Origin: Isochrysis galbana
Lineage: Eukaryota > Haptophyta > Isochrysidales > Isochrysidaceae
Direction of reading: 5' to 3'
Assembly (NCBI GenBank): GCA_018136815.1
Contig: CM030936.1
Location: 5,617,774 to 5,681,773 of the forward strand
Length of the DNA stretch: 64,000 nucleotides
Part shown: piece after piece, positions 51,899-62,979 of the stretch
Layout: every line of letters begins with the position of its first letter
Numbering within the stretch: the first letter of the stretch is position 1
The notes under the pieces: model-generated
What the model was told of the DNA's origin: nothing
Databases searched by the model: none
Seen by the model: only the letters and a program-made list of their open reading frames with translations
Translations under genes and position numbers: made by a program

Positions 51899-52694
51899 GT
51901 CGCGAGAGACGGAGAGAGAGAGCGAGAGAGAGAGAGACTCCACAGCGACGGCCGGAGCGTGTCTCCGTTGTAACTTCCCACGTAGCGGAGAGTCCGAAGG
52001 GGAGCGTCCTGTCGCGCGACCACGGCGATCACTTTGGATACAGATCGCAACGAGATATCTTCACGACAGAGGAAATCTTGCCGTTGAGCGTGAACCTTCT
52101 AGACGCTTCTAACGAACAACCCTGAGTAGCAACCAAGGGGAAGAAACACCAAAGGGGCCAAGGGCTTGCATGTAACTTGCATCAAGGGGAAAGATTCCCT
52201 CACCTAGGAAGCGAACCTACACCGATCTCCAAGGGGAGATGGCAAATTAAACCTCAAATCTCGAGCGGCTAGAGCAACCGACTCGCTCGCCAAAACCTTG
52301 ACCGAGAAGAAAGAAGCAAGGACCTACAAGCCAAGGGTAGCGGACCTAGGGAATGTGAGAGGAAATTTCCGAACGCCAACGCCAAACGCCGAACGCGGGG
52401 ATTCAACGAAACCCTAACCAGGCCAAGCAGAACCTACGAAGAACAGGCCTGGACGACAACGAAAGTCAGCAGGTCCCAAGAAAGAACCGGAACCCAACAA
52501 GAAACAACAAGCCTTGCAAGAAGCTAAACAAGCCTTCACAAGGTAACTCGAGAGCCTGAGACAAGCGCGCAGCGAGTGACAGGCGACCTGGCTCCTTTAG
52601 GTAAAGATTACCCGAAAGGAGGAAACCTGGAATCTAGACCTGACAAACAGGCTAGAAGGAACGAAACGAGAACTCGAATTCTAGATCGCTAGGG
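51899..52694. repeat. LTR, right copy
   Basis: This is the right member of the 796-base direct pair; it would be the 5' LTR for minus-strand transcription. The word TGGCCGAACCGACC, on the minus strand just inside it, starts with TGG like a tRNA primer binding site but lies about six bases from the boundary. Confidence 0.7.
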
Positions 52695-53710
52695 ACGAAC
52701 CCTACCAACCTAGATGTACCTGAGCTTCACCGTGTGGCCGCACGGCGAAGGACCTGGAAACAAGAGCCTGGAAATCGCATCATCTAGGATGAATGCGACA
52801 CCCCCCTCGGTCCTTTTCGTTCGGTTTTGGGGGGTCGACCCATGTGCGCTACTTTGGGTCTGGCGTCGGGGGAGGGGGGGCGGGCCTTTCGGCTCGCAGT
52901 TGCTGTGAGGCGCTTTGGGTCGCGTCTCTTTGTGGGGGCCCAGCCTTGCGGCTTCCCCCTATGGGTGGTGGGTGGGTCGTTTGGGAGTCTCTCCTCCCTT
53001 GTAGCCAGGGCGCTATCCCTGGTCGCTCGCGTGTTCGTTGTTTTCTTGAGCAGGGGGGGGGGGGGGCAGCTCAGAGGGCAGTGGAGGCTGGGGCTCAGCC
53101 CCTGGCCCCCCGTGCCTCTCCCACGCTCGCTCGCCTCGCTGGCCATGGGAGCATGGGAGCCGCCCAGAGGCCCCTGTATGCCTGGCGACCAGGGATGGGG
53201 GGGGAGTCAGCTCGAGGGCAGGCCCAGCATGGGCTTGGGAGTGCGGCTCGCGACCCGCGCCCACCAGGGGTCTGGGCTGGATTGATGATTGCCCTGCCCC
53301 TGCTAGAGGGTAGAGGGCAGGGGCTGGGGTTCCTCTAGCAGGGGCAGGGGTTGAATGTACGGGCCCACCCCGGGGGGTGTCCGCGATGGAGAGAGGGGGG
53401 CGCGAGGCCCCCATTGACCATTGACCCCCACTTATAAAAGTAGGTTGATATCCCCTGAAGTAAAGTACTCGGTTGGTGGACAGCCCTGAATCTTCAAATG
53501 ATTTTATTCTAAGCCTTCCCGCCCTTTTTCTACTCGACCAACCGCCTGTTTGACCGTCGACCAACTGAGACGTCCATTTTGACCGGAGCAGACGATAGCC
53601 TTCTTCACGTAAACAGCTCGGGATCTAGGCTCTCCATGTGGGCTCCTTCTCTCTCTTCTCTCTCTGCTCCGTAGTTGCGCCCCCTCAGCTCCCATCCCTC
53701 GCCTGCCACC
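52695..53710. other. Intergenic, GC-rich, no gene recognised
   Basis: Bases 52,790-53,390 are GC-rich with poly-G (53,050-53,064) and a short inverted pair ccctgcccctgctagagg / cctctagcaggggcagg at 53,291-53,347 that can form a hairpin. At 53,485 is the CCTGAATCTTCAAATG word of the dispersed repeat. The last 100 bases precede FANCD2. Confidence 0.45.
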
Positions 53711-56700
53711 ATGGCGGCTCGAGGGACCAAGCGATGGGCCGATGAGAACCAGGCGCCATCCAACCGGCCGCAGAAGCGGGCAGGCAAGTCATCCGAACTT
53801 GAAGAGTTGCTGGCCGTCGCGGGCGCCAGCCGATGTGCAAAGACCGCCGACTGGCGACTGGAGGACGCGTTTGCCTTCCGCCAGCGAGTGGCGCAGCAGG
53901 TACTCCTGCCAGAGCTCAAGGAGAAGCTGGTGGGGGCGCTCACGCAGGAGTGGTCGGAGACGGAGAAGCTCGAGGCGCTTCTTCGGCCAACCGTCGGTTC
54001 TGATTCCTCCGCCAACGACTCGCTCATCAGGCTGCTGCTACATGTGGAAGCGCTGCAGAGCGAAATTGCTGCTGGGCTGATGCAACTCCTGCCAGACTAC
54101 CAGGATGAGACGACGGACTCAGGGGGCTTCTCCATGATACGCCGGATTCTATCACAATTCCGCTGGCTTGAGCGCATCATCGACGGCGCGGCCCTCGTAG
54201 AGGCCGCCTCTGACATCATGCAGGTGCAATATTTGTGGTCTGCACTTGTACTCGCTAAGGTTGTGCACAACAGCTGACGAGGCCTTTGCCCAACGCGATC
54301 TGCGCGCAGGTTGCGGATCCTACGTTGAAGCGTGAGCTCCTTCTGGTGCTACCTGATCTCGTCGAGGATGGCCAGCATGCTGCTGCCGCACAGACACTGC
54401 TAGGGATTCTACGCGAAGACACACGCTTTCTTGCGTGTGTCCTTGATGCATTCGGCTCGCTTGTCCTCGAGGAGGATGTGCTTGCCGAGGTGTGTGATGC
54501 CTTGTGCCTAACGGCACAAAGATCCCAAGTAAGCATCCGCTATAATCACCAACAGCCTACACTCACGGTGCTCTCCAACGGCGGCCAGGTGTGTGAAACC
54601 GTGATGGGCGCAGTTGGAGCCTCGAGCGTGGAGGATCTGCCTGTGGTTATTCGCTTCCTCTTACAGCACATGACGCCCGCAAACGCCAAGCCTATGCTGC
54701 GTGCATTGCGCACAGGCATGCCCCTCGAGCTGCTTACATCGCTGGTCGACAGCTCCGCGGAAATCCGCCCAACAAGCTCGTGTCAGGCGAGCGGGGAGGC
54801 GCTCGTTGTCGATGCCCTTCAGACGGCGATGCGTTTGCGGAAGGAGGTGACAGTTCTCGTGCTCCGCCATCTAGAGGCCATCTCCAACGCTGAGGATCAC
54901 TCGCCGCTGGACTGGTGGCTTGTTTGTGCCGCCTACACGACGTCCGGTCCGTTCGAAAGGAAGAAAGTGCTCCGTCTGGTGATCGACAAGGCGTCAAAGC
55001 GGCGATTCGGCGCCAAGATGCTACGGACTGCTATCCATGGGCATGGCGTCGCGCTCAATCCCCATTTTGCCTCGCACCTAGAGCTCGCGAGCGGGCTCCT
55101 CCAGAAGCCGAATCTCATGGCTCGTCAGACGGGCGGACTGCTGTACGCTCTCGTCTTTAACGAGTTTTCGGAGGTGTTCAAGCGCCAGGAACTCCTTGGT
55201 CATCTCATGGCGCATGTCGGCTCGGGGGCTGCCACGGAGATCGAGGCAGCACTCTGCGTGCTCGTGAACCTTGCGACGAATGACACGTCTGCTGTGCGGC
55301 AATTCTCGCCTTTCCTAACGTACATCCTCGACTATCTTTCTTCCCTGTCCGTGACACAGGCGCGCCTCGCTTTCGAGCTCTTCGCCAGGCTCGCTTACGA
55401 TGGTGCAGCTGGCGGTGGCTCGCGGTTGACAGATGAGTTGCTCATCACAATTCGCAAGCAGCTCTCAAGCTCCACACCACACTACAAATGCCTTGGCTTG
55501 CTAGGTGGGTGTTGCATGCTCAAGCGGCTTGGTGTGCATGGTGCTGATGAGATTGTTAATGGGTCGGGGCCGGGATCGGCCAGCCAAACGGGCGCTTCAC
55601 AGGCCGCGCCGTTGTTAAGTCGGAGGATGATGGACGCCCATGGTATCTTTTCGATGATGTGCAAGCATTCCGCAAACGCGGACGGCACGTTCAGCTTCTT
55701 GCTTCACGAGCTCTCCCATCTCGTTGCTGGACGTGAGCCGTCGGATATCCTCAGCAAACCTCTGCTGGACTTAATCATCGATCGCGTGACCTCAACCTTC
55801 GAATCGACCTACCTCGTCGACACTGGTGAGGCTTTGGCCTCGTCATCTCCTGTTCGCGGGTTGTACCCAAAGCCGTACCTTGACATTGATTTGGCTGGCA
55901 ATGAAGGCATCGCCCTCAATATTGTGCCAATGCTTGAGCACACGGATGGTGCGGCTGCACTCCAGCGTCACGCACTGTCAACCCTTTCAGCGAACTTCCA
56001 GCTACTCCGCCTATGTGAGGCCGCCACGTCCGAGGATGGCGAAAGCTTGGATGCAGTGGATGCGGTCCTTGGCGCCCCGCTCGTCCTTTTTGAGCCCAGA
56101 ATCTTGGGCCCAGCATTGTCTACCTTCGCGGAAGCTGACGAAGATACGCGCCAGGCGGCGTGCCTCGCCCTCTTCTACGCCGTCGATTGGCTTCGAGAGC
56201 TTCTCAATGGTTTTTGCGCTCAACGAGCACCCGAGATGAGGGCCAAGGTGGTGATGCGCACCACACAGCTCGTCGTACTCGAAAATGTTCTCGATGCATG
56301 TCTGGCCGGCACTCCGAGTTTCCGTCTGCCGGGCATTATCAGCGACCAGCGTGCCACGGCGCCAAAATCTCGAGGTCGTCCCGCCTCCAATGCTAAAGCT
56401 AAGAAAGCTAAGGTGCCCAAGAAAGCCCCCGCTTCGAAGGGAGCAAGCAAGCAAGCGATGGCTTCCAAGCGCAAGGGAGACAAGAAGACCACAACGGCAG
56501 CAGCTGGACGTGGCTCCGACGTTGACAGTTCTGACGATGAGGCTGGGGCAGAAACGGCTATCGCAAATGAGCACGCCACGCCGGCCGTGGCAGGGGGCGG
56601 CACAGCGAGACGGTCACGCCCAGGGCGGCCGGCAGCGCCACAATCGCTTCTATCCCATCCGTATCTTGCACAGGTGCAACCTCATTTACGTGGAGTCTCA

Positions 56701-58581
56701 ATTCGCACCAGTCTTATTCTAACGTACGGTGCAGGTCACATGCGGAAGGAGGTGGACACGCGGAACGAAACGGTCGCCGTCGACCGCGTTGAGCTCTCGG
56801 CCGGCGCCACTCATTTTCTCTTGCGGCACATGCACGAGAAGGTCAAGGCGGCTGCAGCCACGGGCGGCACCACTCGAGGCCGTGCACCTGCAAGCAATTC
56901 TGGTGGCAACGGCCAAGTACTCATCGTTCAAGATCTTTCGAGCATGGAGCTGCGTGGACTGACTGGGCTCTCCCTCCTAATTACGCTAAAACCGGTGCTC
57001 CTGAACTTTAGGGAGAGCCTTGAAGCCTTGCATGAAGAACTCCGTGATTTTACTACTTCGCGCCCTCTGCCAGAGGAGCCTGACATGCAGCAAGCCCTAA
57101 TCGACATTCTGGAGACGGGCGCCATCGCCGAGTCGGCCGCTGCGCGCGCCGAATATGCGAACTCCTCGTTCGTGCTGATGCTTCGCATCTTGCATACTCT
57201 CCTTACCTGGGAGCAGCTGCATGAGGCCGAGGCCGAAGCGCACATGATGGATGTGCTTGCCCACCTAGGCGCACACGCAGCGCTTTCCGACGGCTCGGAT
57301 TGCGGTGGCTCTTCGCGTGCCTCGCAGCTACCAGATCCTGTCACGCCGTCGGCAAAGGCTGAGACGTGCGCGCGTGCATTCGACTTTTTCGAGGCGTTGC
57401 GAGCCGACCTGGAATCACCCCGGGTTCTTGCCCATATTCTTGATGTGCAGCACGCGGTATTGTCCATGCAGCGCCGCATCGTGCCCAATGCTTCTGCCCA
57501 ATGGAGCCGATTCACCAAGCTTGCCGCCGGTGCCGAGGACATTCTGCGACGCCCCGAGCCTACGGCGCGCGACGAGCGACTCGGCGGCCAAGCGGTGAAA
57601 AGCATTCTTGAGTGCCAGGCCACCCATACCGAGCGGCCTCGAGAGCTCATCAAAGCTTGCGCCGAGGACTGGCTGCCTGCACTCGATGAGGACCCTCGCG
57701 CAGAGCCGCCCGAAGAACAGCCATTTCTCACACTCAAAACGGCGCCGCACTACCTCAAGACAATGTTTGGTCTGCTTCGCTCGGAGTGCGCGGCTCTCGG
57801 TCTTCCGGCGCCCGCCGCGCGACTCGAGGCGAGGTCGCTCGAGGAGCACTACCAGGGCTTTGACTCGGCCTACATATCCGCTGAGCTCCACGAGCTCATT
57901 GAGCTGTTCGCTTCTCTCGCACAGGCCATGCGCGGCAAGTACGACTCATCTCCTGCAGTTATCTCCACCGTCATCCGTGAGTCAGTGACCTTCCTAATTT
58001 GGTTCAATTCACGCGGATTGCCTTTCTTGGCCTCTCAATTCCTCTCCCATCACACAGAAATGACGGCTCTCTTGAAGGCGCTCCAGCCGACGACTCGCAT
58101 GCTGCAAGCTCTCTGTGTCGACGTCAAAACGAAGCTGCACACCTCATCTCTTGCGCCCGCCACACGATTAAAACGCGAGCTCGAGAATCTCCTCTTCAAA
58201 GTCAAGGTGATGCTTCAGCAAAACAATTGCCGCGAGGCGTTTTGGGTTGGCAACCTCAAGCACAAGAACACGATTGGTGTCGAGGTGGGGTCACAAATGT
58301 GTGTAGAGGTTGGGCCGAAACGGAGCAGCAAACGCACCGGCAGCAGGGCGGACGACGAAATAGAGGAGAACGACGAGGCGTTGGAGACAAATGCTCGACC
58401 TCTTCTAAGCCAGCCCTCGGCTGTGGTCGACATCGATCAGGACAGCCCAATCGAGGATGCTGAGGGGGATGTAGACGAGGATGAGGACGAAGGCGACGAA
58501 CATAGTGATGGAGATGAAGATGGAGATGGAGATGGAGACGGAGATGGAGACGAGGACGAGGATGACGATGACGACGAGTGA
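53711..58581 (+). CDS. FANCD2: FANCD2, Fanconi anaemia core repair protein
   Basis: The exons are 53711-54223 and 54310-58581, about 1,594 residues; 54,529-54,588 is a possible 60-base in-frame GT-AG intron. It follows FANCD2 throughout: IRRILSQFRWLERIIDG, LPDLVEDGQHA, SVEDLPVVIRFLL, ITIRKQLSSS, then EGIALNIVPML and NFQLLRLCEAAT. The protein partners FANCI and clamps DNA at interstrand crosslinks and stalled forks in the nucleus. In animals it is switched on by monoubiquitination of a Lys just before the ALYG word; here the matching place reads PVRGLY, with Arg. A basic Lys/Ala-rich insert (AT-hook-like RGRPAS, SRPGRPAA) lies around residues 700-800, and the C-terminus is a long Asp/Glu-rich tail. 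ATG 53,711 is in a CCACC context and gives the expected N-terminus. Confidence 0.9.
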
Positions 58582-59635
58582 GCTCGCCGTCGTTACCCCA
58601 TCGGGCTAGCCTCTCGTGTGCGCTTGCACTGCACTTACTTTCACACCTCTCGCTATCCTTGCAGGTATCCAGCAAGTATGCTCGGAGATGAGGACGACGA
58701 GTGACAAGTTGTGCGCAAATCGTATATGCAAGGGGGTGAGAAAGAATGGCATAAACTTTGTACAAAGGGTAAGCGAGCAAGAACACGGCGGCCATGGGGC
58801 TGTCTCTACTGTGGCTATATGACTGGCGTCTGCGTGTGCCCTTTGCCTTAGTAGTGTGTGATGTGTGAGGGTTGAAAGCGCGAGCAGTATCTCTCATCTG
58901 CCCTTTGACTTTGTGATCGTACGTGCGTGGTGCCTAGGATCTCTCGCCACCTCTCTGCGCCCCTCTCCAATCTGCTGTTGAAATAGGGGTCATATGACAT
59001 GGGGATGCGCCTCGTGCCCTCACACAAGAAGGTGCAACTTGAGGTTCGTTGTTCGTTACCTATTTTTTTGTGGGGGCGGATGGGTGCTAGATGGGGGGGT
59101 GCCCGCTCCCCCGCCGCGCCCTCCACCACTCCGCGTGCCGACCTTCACCTCTCCCCGCGCTGTCCCCCTCCTCCCTTGCGCGCGAACTAAGTTTGTACTT
59201 GGCTGCGATGGAGCTCGCCGACGCGGCTCTTCTTTTCCGTGTGTCCCTTGCCGAGGGATCCCCCTGCAGCCCACACGGAGCGGTTGGACCTGCCTGCCCA
59301 CTTGCTGGTTGCTGGAGGACCTGGACGACGCGGTCGGCCCGAAACGGCGAGCACGGGCCGCGTGCACGTGCTGCGCTACTATTGGACGTTTCGCACAGAC
59401 CGTGTCACATGCTTCTTTAGCATGGGCATACACCGTCAGAGTTGCAGAGGCTACGATCGGAGGGCAAACTCAAACATCGATGGTGTTGCGGGTAAGGGGG
59501 GGCCTTGTACACTTCCTCCTCGTATGTTCCTTTTTTAGGTTTTCCCGCGCGACTCCCTTTCCAAACTCCAAAGCCATAGAGTGGAACTACCTTCCAATCA
59601 TGACCCTTTCTTTTCTTTTGTGTAAAGATATTCTT
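58582..59635. other. Intergenic, nothing secure
   Basis: The FANCD2 3' flank is followed at 59,028 by AAGGTGCAACTTGAGGTT (compare 7,175) and at 59,185 by the AACTAAGTTTGTACTTGG word. A plus frame at 59,240-59,450 (AHTERLDLPAHLLVAGG, GRVHVLRYYWTF) is faintly domain-like but not assignable. Confidence 0.4.
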
Positions 59636-60135
59636 AGGTGTCGTTCCGTCAAGTGTGGGACATCAGTCGAATTGAGCGATCGAATGTCCACAGTTGTATA
59701 TAACGTTATGTACGACACCATTTCACTACAGACGCCCCTTCCTCCATACGATGTGTCTGAGGGTAGTTTCGTTACACGTCTATAGAGCGTTATTTTAAAA
59801 TTAAATGCAAACTAGCGTAACAACTTTTTTCCCCTGCTTTCCCGCGGCGCGTGTCCCCCCCCCCCCTCCCGGGGGCGCCGTGTCGGCGCTTTTCCCCTGT
59901 GTGACAACTACATAAACATACATTTTAAGAGATATTTATTACTTGTCGGTGCACGGCGCGATGTGCATCGGCCCCCCCCCGCGGAGACGCCGTGCGTGCG
60001 CATGCCAACTTTTTCCCTATGCGTACCCCCTAAGGTAAACTAGCATGTTTCTTTGCGCAGTACGTGTGATGACTTGCAATCACATTGTGCACGCCGTGCG
60101 TGGGCACGGCGCGATGTGCATCGGCCCCCCCGCGG
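59636..60135 (+). mobile_element. Repeat family 1, copy C, with ~80-bp insertion
   Basis: It starts AGGTGTCGTTCCGTCAAGTGTGG, as copies A and B do. Relative to B it has about 80 extra bases after TTGTATATA (59,704-59,785), part of which recurs at 45,273. The AT patch, GC-rich palindromic units and the ATGTTTCTTTGCGCAGTACGTG word follow in the same order. Confidence 0.7.
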
Positions 60136-60485
60136 GCATAAATATTGTACTCACTGCCAAGAAACTCTCTTTCAATGAATTCAAAAGTTGTGAGCGAGCA
60201 TCTAAAGATGCGGAAAGACTTTGTAGGGGTTCGGGTAAAACCTCTGACGACATCCAAAGTAATGCTTCACGCAATGCTTCTCGCCTAGAAATAGCGTAGA
60301 TAATATTACGATGATAAACACAAAGATGACTTCTTTATTGTTTGAAATCAACCCGCGCGGCATTGGAACCATGTGCCTTTGCATCTAGGGACACATTTTT
60401 GGGGGTGGTGAAGGTTAGAATTGTATAAGGTGTAGAAAAAGGCAATGTGGGGGGCTAAAAAAAAGGGAACCTCAAGTTGCATCCT
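60136..60485. other. Intergenic, nothing recognised
   Basis: This is AT-rich sequence with short open frames only. The right end holds an A-run followed by GGGAACCTCAAGTTGCATCC, the inverse of the word at 59,028. Confidence 0.4.
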
Positions 60486-60592
60486 CTCAACTGCAGAAAC
60501 TGCTCAACTGTAGAAACTTTCCAACTTCAGAAACTGCCCAACTGCAGAAACTGCCCAACTGCAGAAACTTTCCAACTGCAGAAACTGCCCAC
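60486..60592. repeat. ~20-bp minisatellite (ctgcagaaactgcccaa)n
   Basis: Six imperfect units of about 16-20 bases with the words ctgcagaaact and gcccaa or ttccaa lie in tandem. No ORF depends on it. Confidence 0.85.
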
Positions 60593-60748
60593 CCTCCTCG
60601 CCTGCCGCCCACCCTCCTTCGCCTGCCACCCCTCCTCGCCTGCCCCTCCCCCTGAGAAAAGGCTCTTGCCCTCCTCGTCGTCTCCTCCCTGTATGCCTCT
60701 TCCTTTTTTGCTTCTTCCTCCCTCTTCCTCTCTGCCTCTTCCGGGGGG

Positions 60749-60882
60749 TTGATGGCGATTGAACGCTTTTCCATGTCTAGGCTGATGGCGATTGAAGGCT
60801 TTTCCATGCTGTGGGGGTGATGGCGATTGGACGCGTTTCCACGTGTAGGCTGATGGTGATTGAGCGCTTCTCGCCTGGCATT
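60749..60882. repeat. Four copies of a ~35-bp tgatggcgattga(a/g)cgcttt unit
   Basis: The word tgatggNgattgaNcgcttNtc occurs four times with spacers of ~10-20 bases. A single copy with the same flank (cgcctgg) lies at 664-694, 60 kb away, next to the Cys-rich exon. Confidence 0.8.
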
Positions 60883-61968
60883 AGCCACGCGTCTAGGTGC
60901 ACGGGCAAGTGCGCCCAGGGTTGTCGTGATGGTACCGGGCTAGTGGCAGTAGTGGTACTAACGCTCAGATGTTTATTATTATCAACTGAACTGCGCCGCG
61001 CTACTGCTCGAGCACGGCGCGGCCGCCGATGCAAGGAAGGCGGCTCCACAAGAAGTGTGGATAGCTAGGGGGGCCGCGCTAGTGTGCCCCGCCATGGGTG
61101 AGCAAAGTATGAACTTAGTTGTGTGCGAATTGCATGAGCAGTACGCGTCGTGGACTCCGACAAACGCCAGCATCTCACATCTCATACACAGTAGCTACAG
61201 TAATTCGCTACATGCACAGGCACGTAGAAGGAATGCTTAGACCATCTCACGTGGGCACGTGTTGCGCAGAACGCGCCGCAAAGCAAATCCATGTGGCATC
61301 TCCACTGGGGCCACATATGTGGCACCATCTCAAAGCCAATGGCCATGCATGCGCATGCTCTCTCAACCTCTCGAAATTCATGATCGGCCCACCTCTTGTG
61401 GTCAACGGCCGAGCCGCGCAATGAGCTTACTATGACATCATCATGATCTACACCACGGCCTTGTGCATTCTTATCGACGTTGAACCAGCCTTGTATGCTG
61501 CATGAACTTGTGGCCATGCTCGCCACTACCGCCGAGTGTGGTCGAGTATTCTTGTGATCTGGGTCGAGGGTGGCATGATCGTCTCCATATCACGGAGTAT
61601 CCATTCCCTGGAAGGCCCAGATCAATGCACGATGAGCAGTGGCCAAACCCTGTTCTGAGGTCGTACCGACCTCTCTCCTGCGTCCTATTTTGTTGTCTTA
61701 TCATCTTCGTACGAGAACGAGTTCATGGAGCCCTTCACACGGCTGGCCTCGAGATTGGCAGCTACCTGGGCTGCCTCGGCCGCCACCTCATCAACTCCAT
61801 CCTTGCCGTAAGCGTTCTTTTGCGATACATCGCATGCCTCTCCAGAGCCTTCGCCTGAGACAGAGTGGCGGGAAGAGCTGTGATTGGCCATGCTACGCAT
61901 TGCTGAGGGATCCCTCGATTCTCTTAGCCAACACTATCGCCCCCTAGCTCAGGCATGCAGCCCGCTGA
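60883..61968. other. Intergenic, possible ankyrin scrap
   Basis: The plus strand at about 60,990-61,045 reads CAALLLEHGAAADARKAA, the inner helix and loop of one ankyrin repeat, with no neighbouring repeats. The rest has open frames with no family resemblance. It probably contains the 3' flank of the minus-strand Cys-rich gene. Confidence 0.35.
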
Positions 61969-62370
61969 CTAGAATTGAGTGGGAGAAGAGGCCTGAGTGA
62001 AGGGGTCACGTGCAGTTCGGGCTCGCGCACCGTGGCCCGTCTCGATGCCATTCTCGCAGACGACGCAACGCGCTTTTCCGACTCCCGCTACGGTGCCCCC
62101 TGACTGCGGGTTGCACCACATCGGCTTGCCATCTCCTGCCGTCTCGCAGCAGTCCCAGACGTGGCATGAGGCCCACTCAGCGCGGCAGAGCCCCAGATTG
62201 CCCAGGTTCCACTTCTCTTGAGGCGCGAAGCCGGTGGAGGAGACGAGGAGCGAGGCGCGCGCCGCGCCGTGCAGCGCCACGCCGCATACCACGCCGACGC
62301 CCACCAGCGCCAGGAGAGGCAGTGCGGCGCGAGGACGAGAGGGGACGGCCGGCGGTGGAGCGGTGATCAT
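61969..62370 (-). CDS. Small Cys-rich membrane-anchored or secreted protein
   Basis: This is a 133-residue intact ORF with an ATG at 62,370. A hydrophobic segment at about 17-35 (LPLLALVGVGVVCGVALHG) is a signal anchor or signal peptide. A domain with eight cysteines follows (LCRAEWASC, WDCC, MWC, ARCVVC) at spacings suggesting four disulphides, then a basic tail. The upstream DNA (62,376-62,520) is strongly purine-rich on the plus strand, i.e. CT-rich in the sense of this gene, as before the tektin gene. The family is not recognised; the Cys pattern differs from the six-Cys exon at the left end of the window. Confidence 0.5.
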   Translation of the reverse strand: MITAPPPAVPSRPRAALPLLALVGVGVVCGVALHGAARASLLVSSTGFAPQEKWNLGNLGLCRAEWASCHVWDCCETAGDGKPMWCNPQSGGTVAGVGKARCVVCENGIETGHGARARTARDPFTQASSPTQF

Positions 62371-62979
62371 TGTGAGGGAGAGGGAGGGAGAGGAAGAGGT
62401 GGGAGAGGGGATGAGAGAGAGAGGGGGGGGAAGTGAGAGAGGAGAGGGAGAGGGGAGAGAGAAAGTAGGTAGGGGGGAGGGGAGGCGGGGGAGGAGAGGA
62501 GGAGGGGGGGAAGAGCGAGATAATAGTAGTACTAAGTAGGAGTATAATGTACCCGAAGTCGCGTTCCGTCAAAAGAGGACCAGGTGATAGTTTTGTTTTC
62601 GCTTAGAATGTTATGTTAGTATGGAGTTGGAGGCGCGAGGCGCGTGCGCATAGCAACTCTTTCCCCACGGTACCCCACCCCACTTTTCGGAACACGCCTA
62701 ACACCTGCGGCTAATCTTCATCTTCTTTTTCTCATTGTCCTCGTCCTCGATCCTGTTGTCAATGTCGTTCTGGTGGCAGGCGACCACAAGTCGCTTGGCT
62801 GATCCTGGGTGACGAGGTCCGTGATGCGTGAGAGGATGGCCTTCTGGTCTTGCATCCAGAGTTTGCCAGCTGCTCGGCGCACTTGCACCATGGGACTCGT
62901 TTCATCGTACGCGACCGCTGTTGTGGTTGTGGTTGAACAGTTGAAGCTGTGGCTGTGGTGTGGGTGGGTGTGAGTGAGA
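62371..62979. other. Intergenic with coding-like fragment, copy 2
   Basis: Bases 62,704-62,790 (minus) read VACHQNDIDNRIEDEDNEKKK and a stop, paired with copy 1 at 42,864. Another minus frame just upstream (ETSPMVQVRRAAGKLWMQDQ) may belong to the same old gene. At 62,562 is the GCGTTCCGTCAAAAGAGGACC word shared with 44,038. No intact gene is seen. Confidence 0.45.

Larger units (their letters stand above)
50447..52694 (-). mobile_element. Compact LTR element, ~2.25 kb, identical LTRs
   Basis: Two direct repeats of 796 bases (50,447-51,242 and 51,899-52,694) are offset by exactly 1,452 bases and look identical on reading, including a GA-rich tract near the left end. Only 656 bases separate them, holding one minus-strand ORF. 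That size and identity fit a recent insertion of a non-autonomous or internally deleted LTR retrotransposon. The ends are tcgcgaga...gctaggg rather than the usual TG...CA, and the only flanking match is a 3-base acg, so a segmental tandem duplication is an alternative. Confidence 0.65.

Noticed and set aside
50447-52694. Reading the 796-bp repeats as a tandem gene duplication
   Set aside because: The repeats carry no gene, and the interval holds a retroelement-like ORF ending at the repeat border, which fits LTRs better. The alternative is kept open because the ends are atypical.
59209-59540. Possible FG-GAP or similar extracellular repeat
   Set aside because: Only one weak repeat-like stretch is present, with no neighbouring exon in phase.
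61055-61526. ORFs around 61.2 kb as a gene
   Set aside because: There is one ankyrin-like helix only, and no consistent frame or splice sites join it to other repeats.
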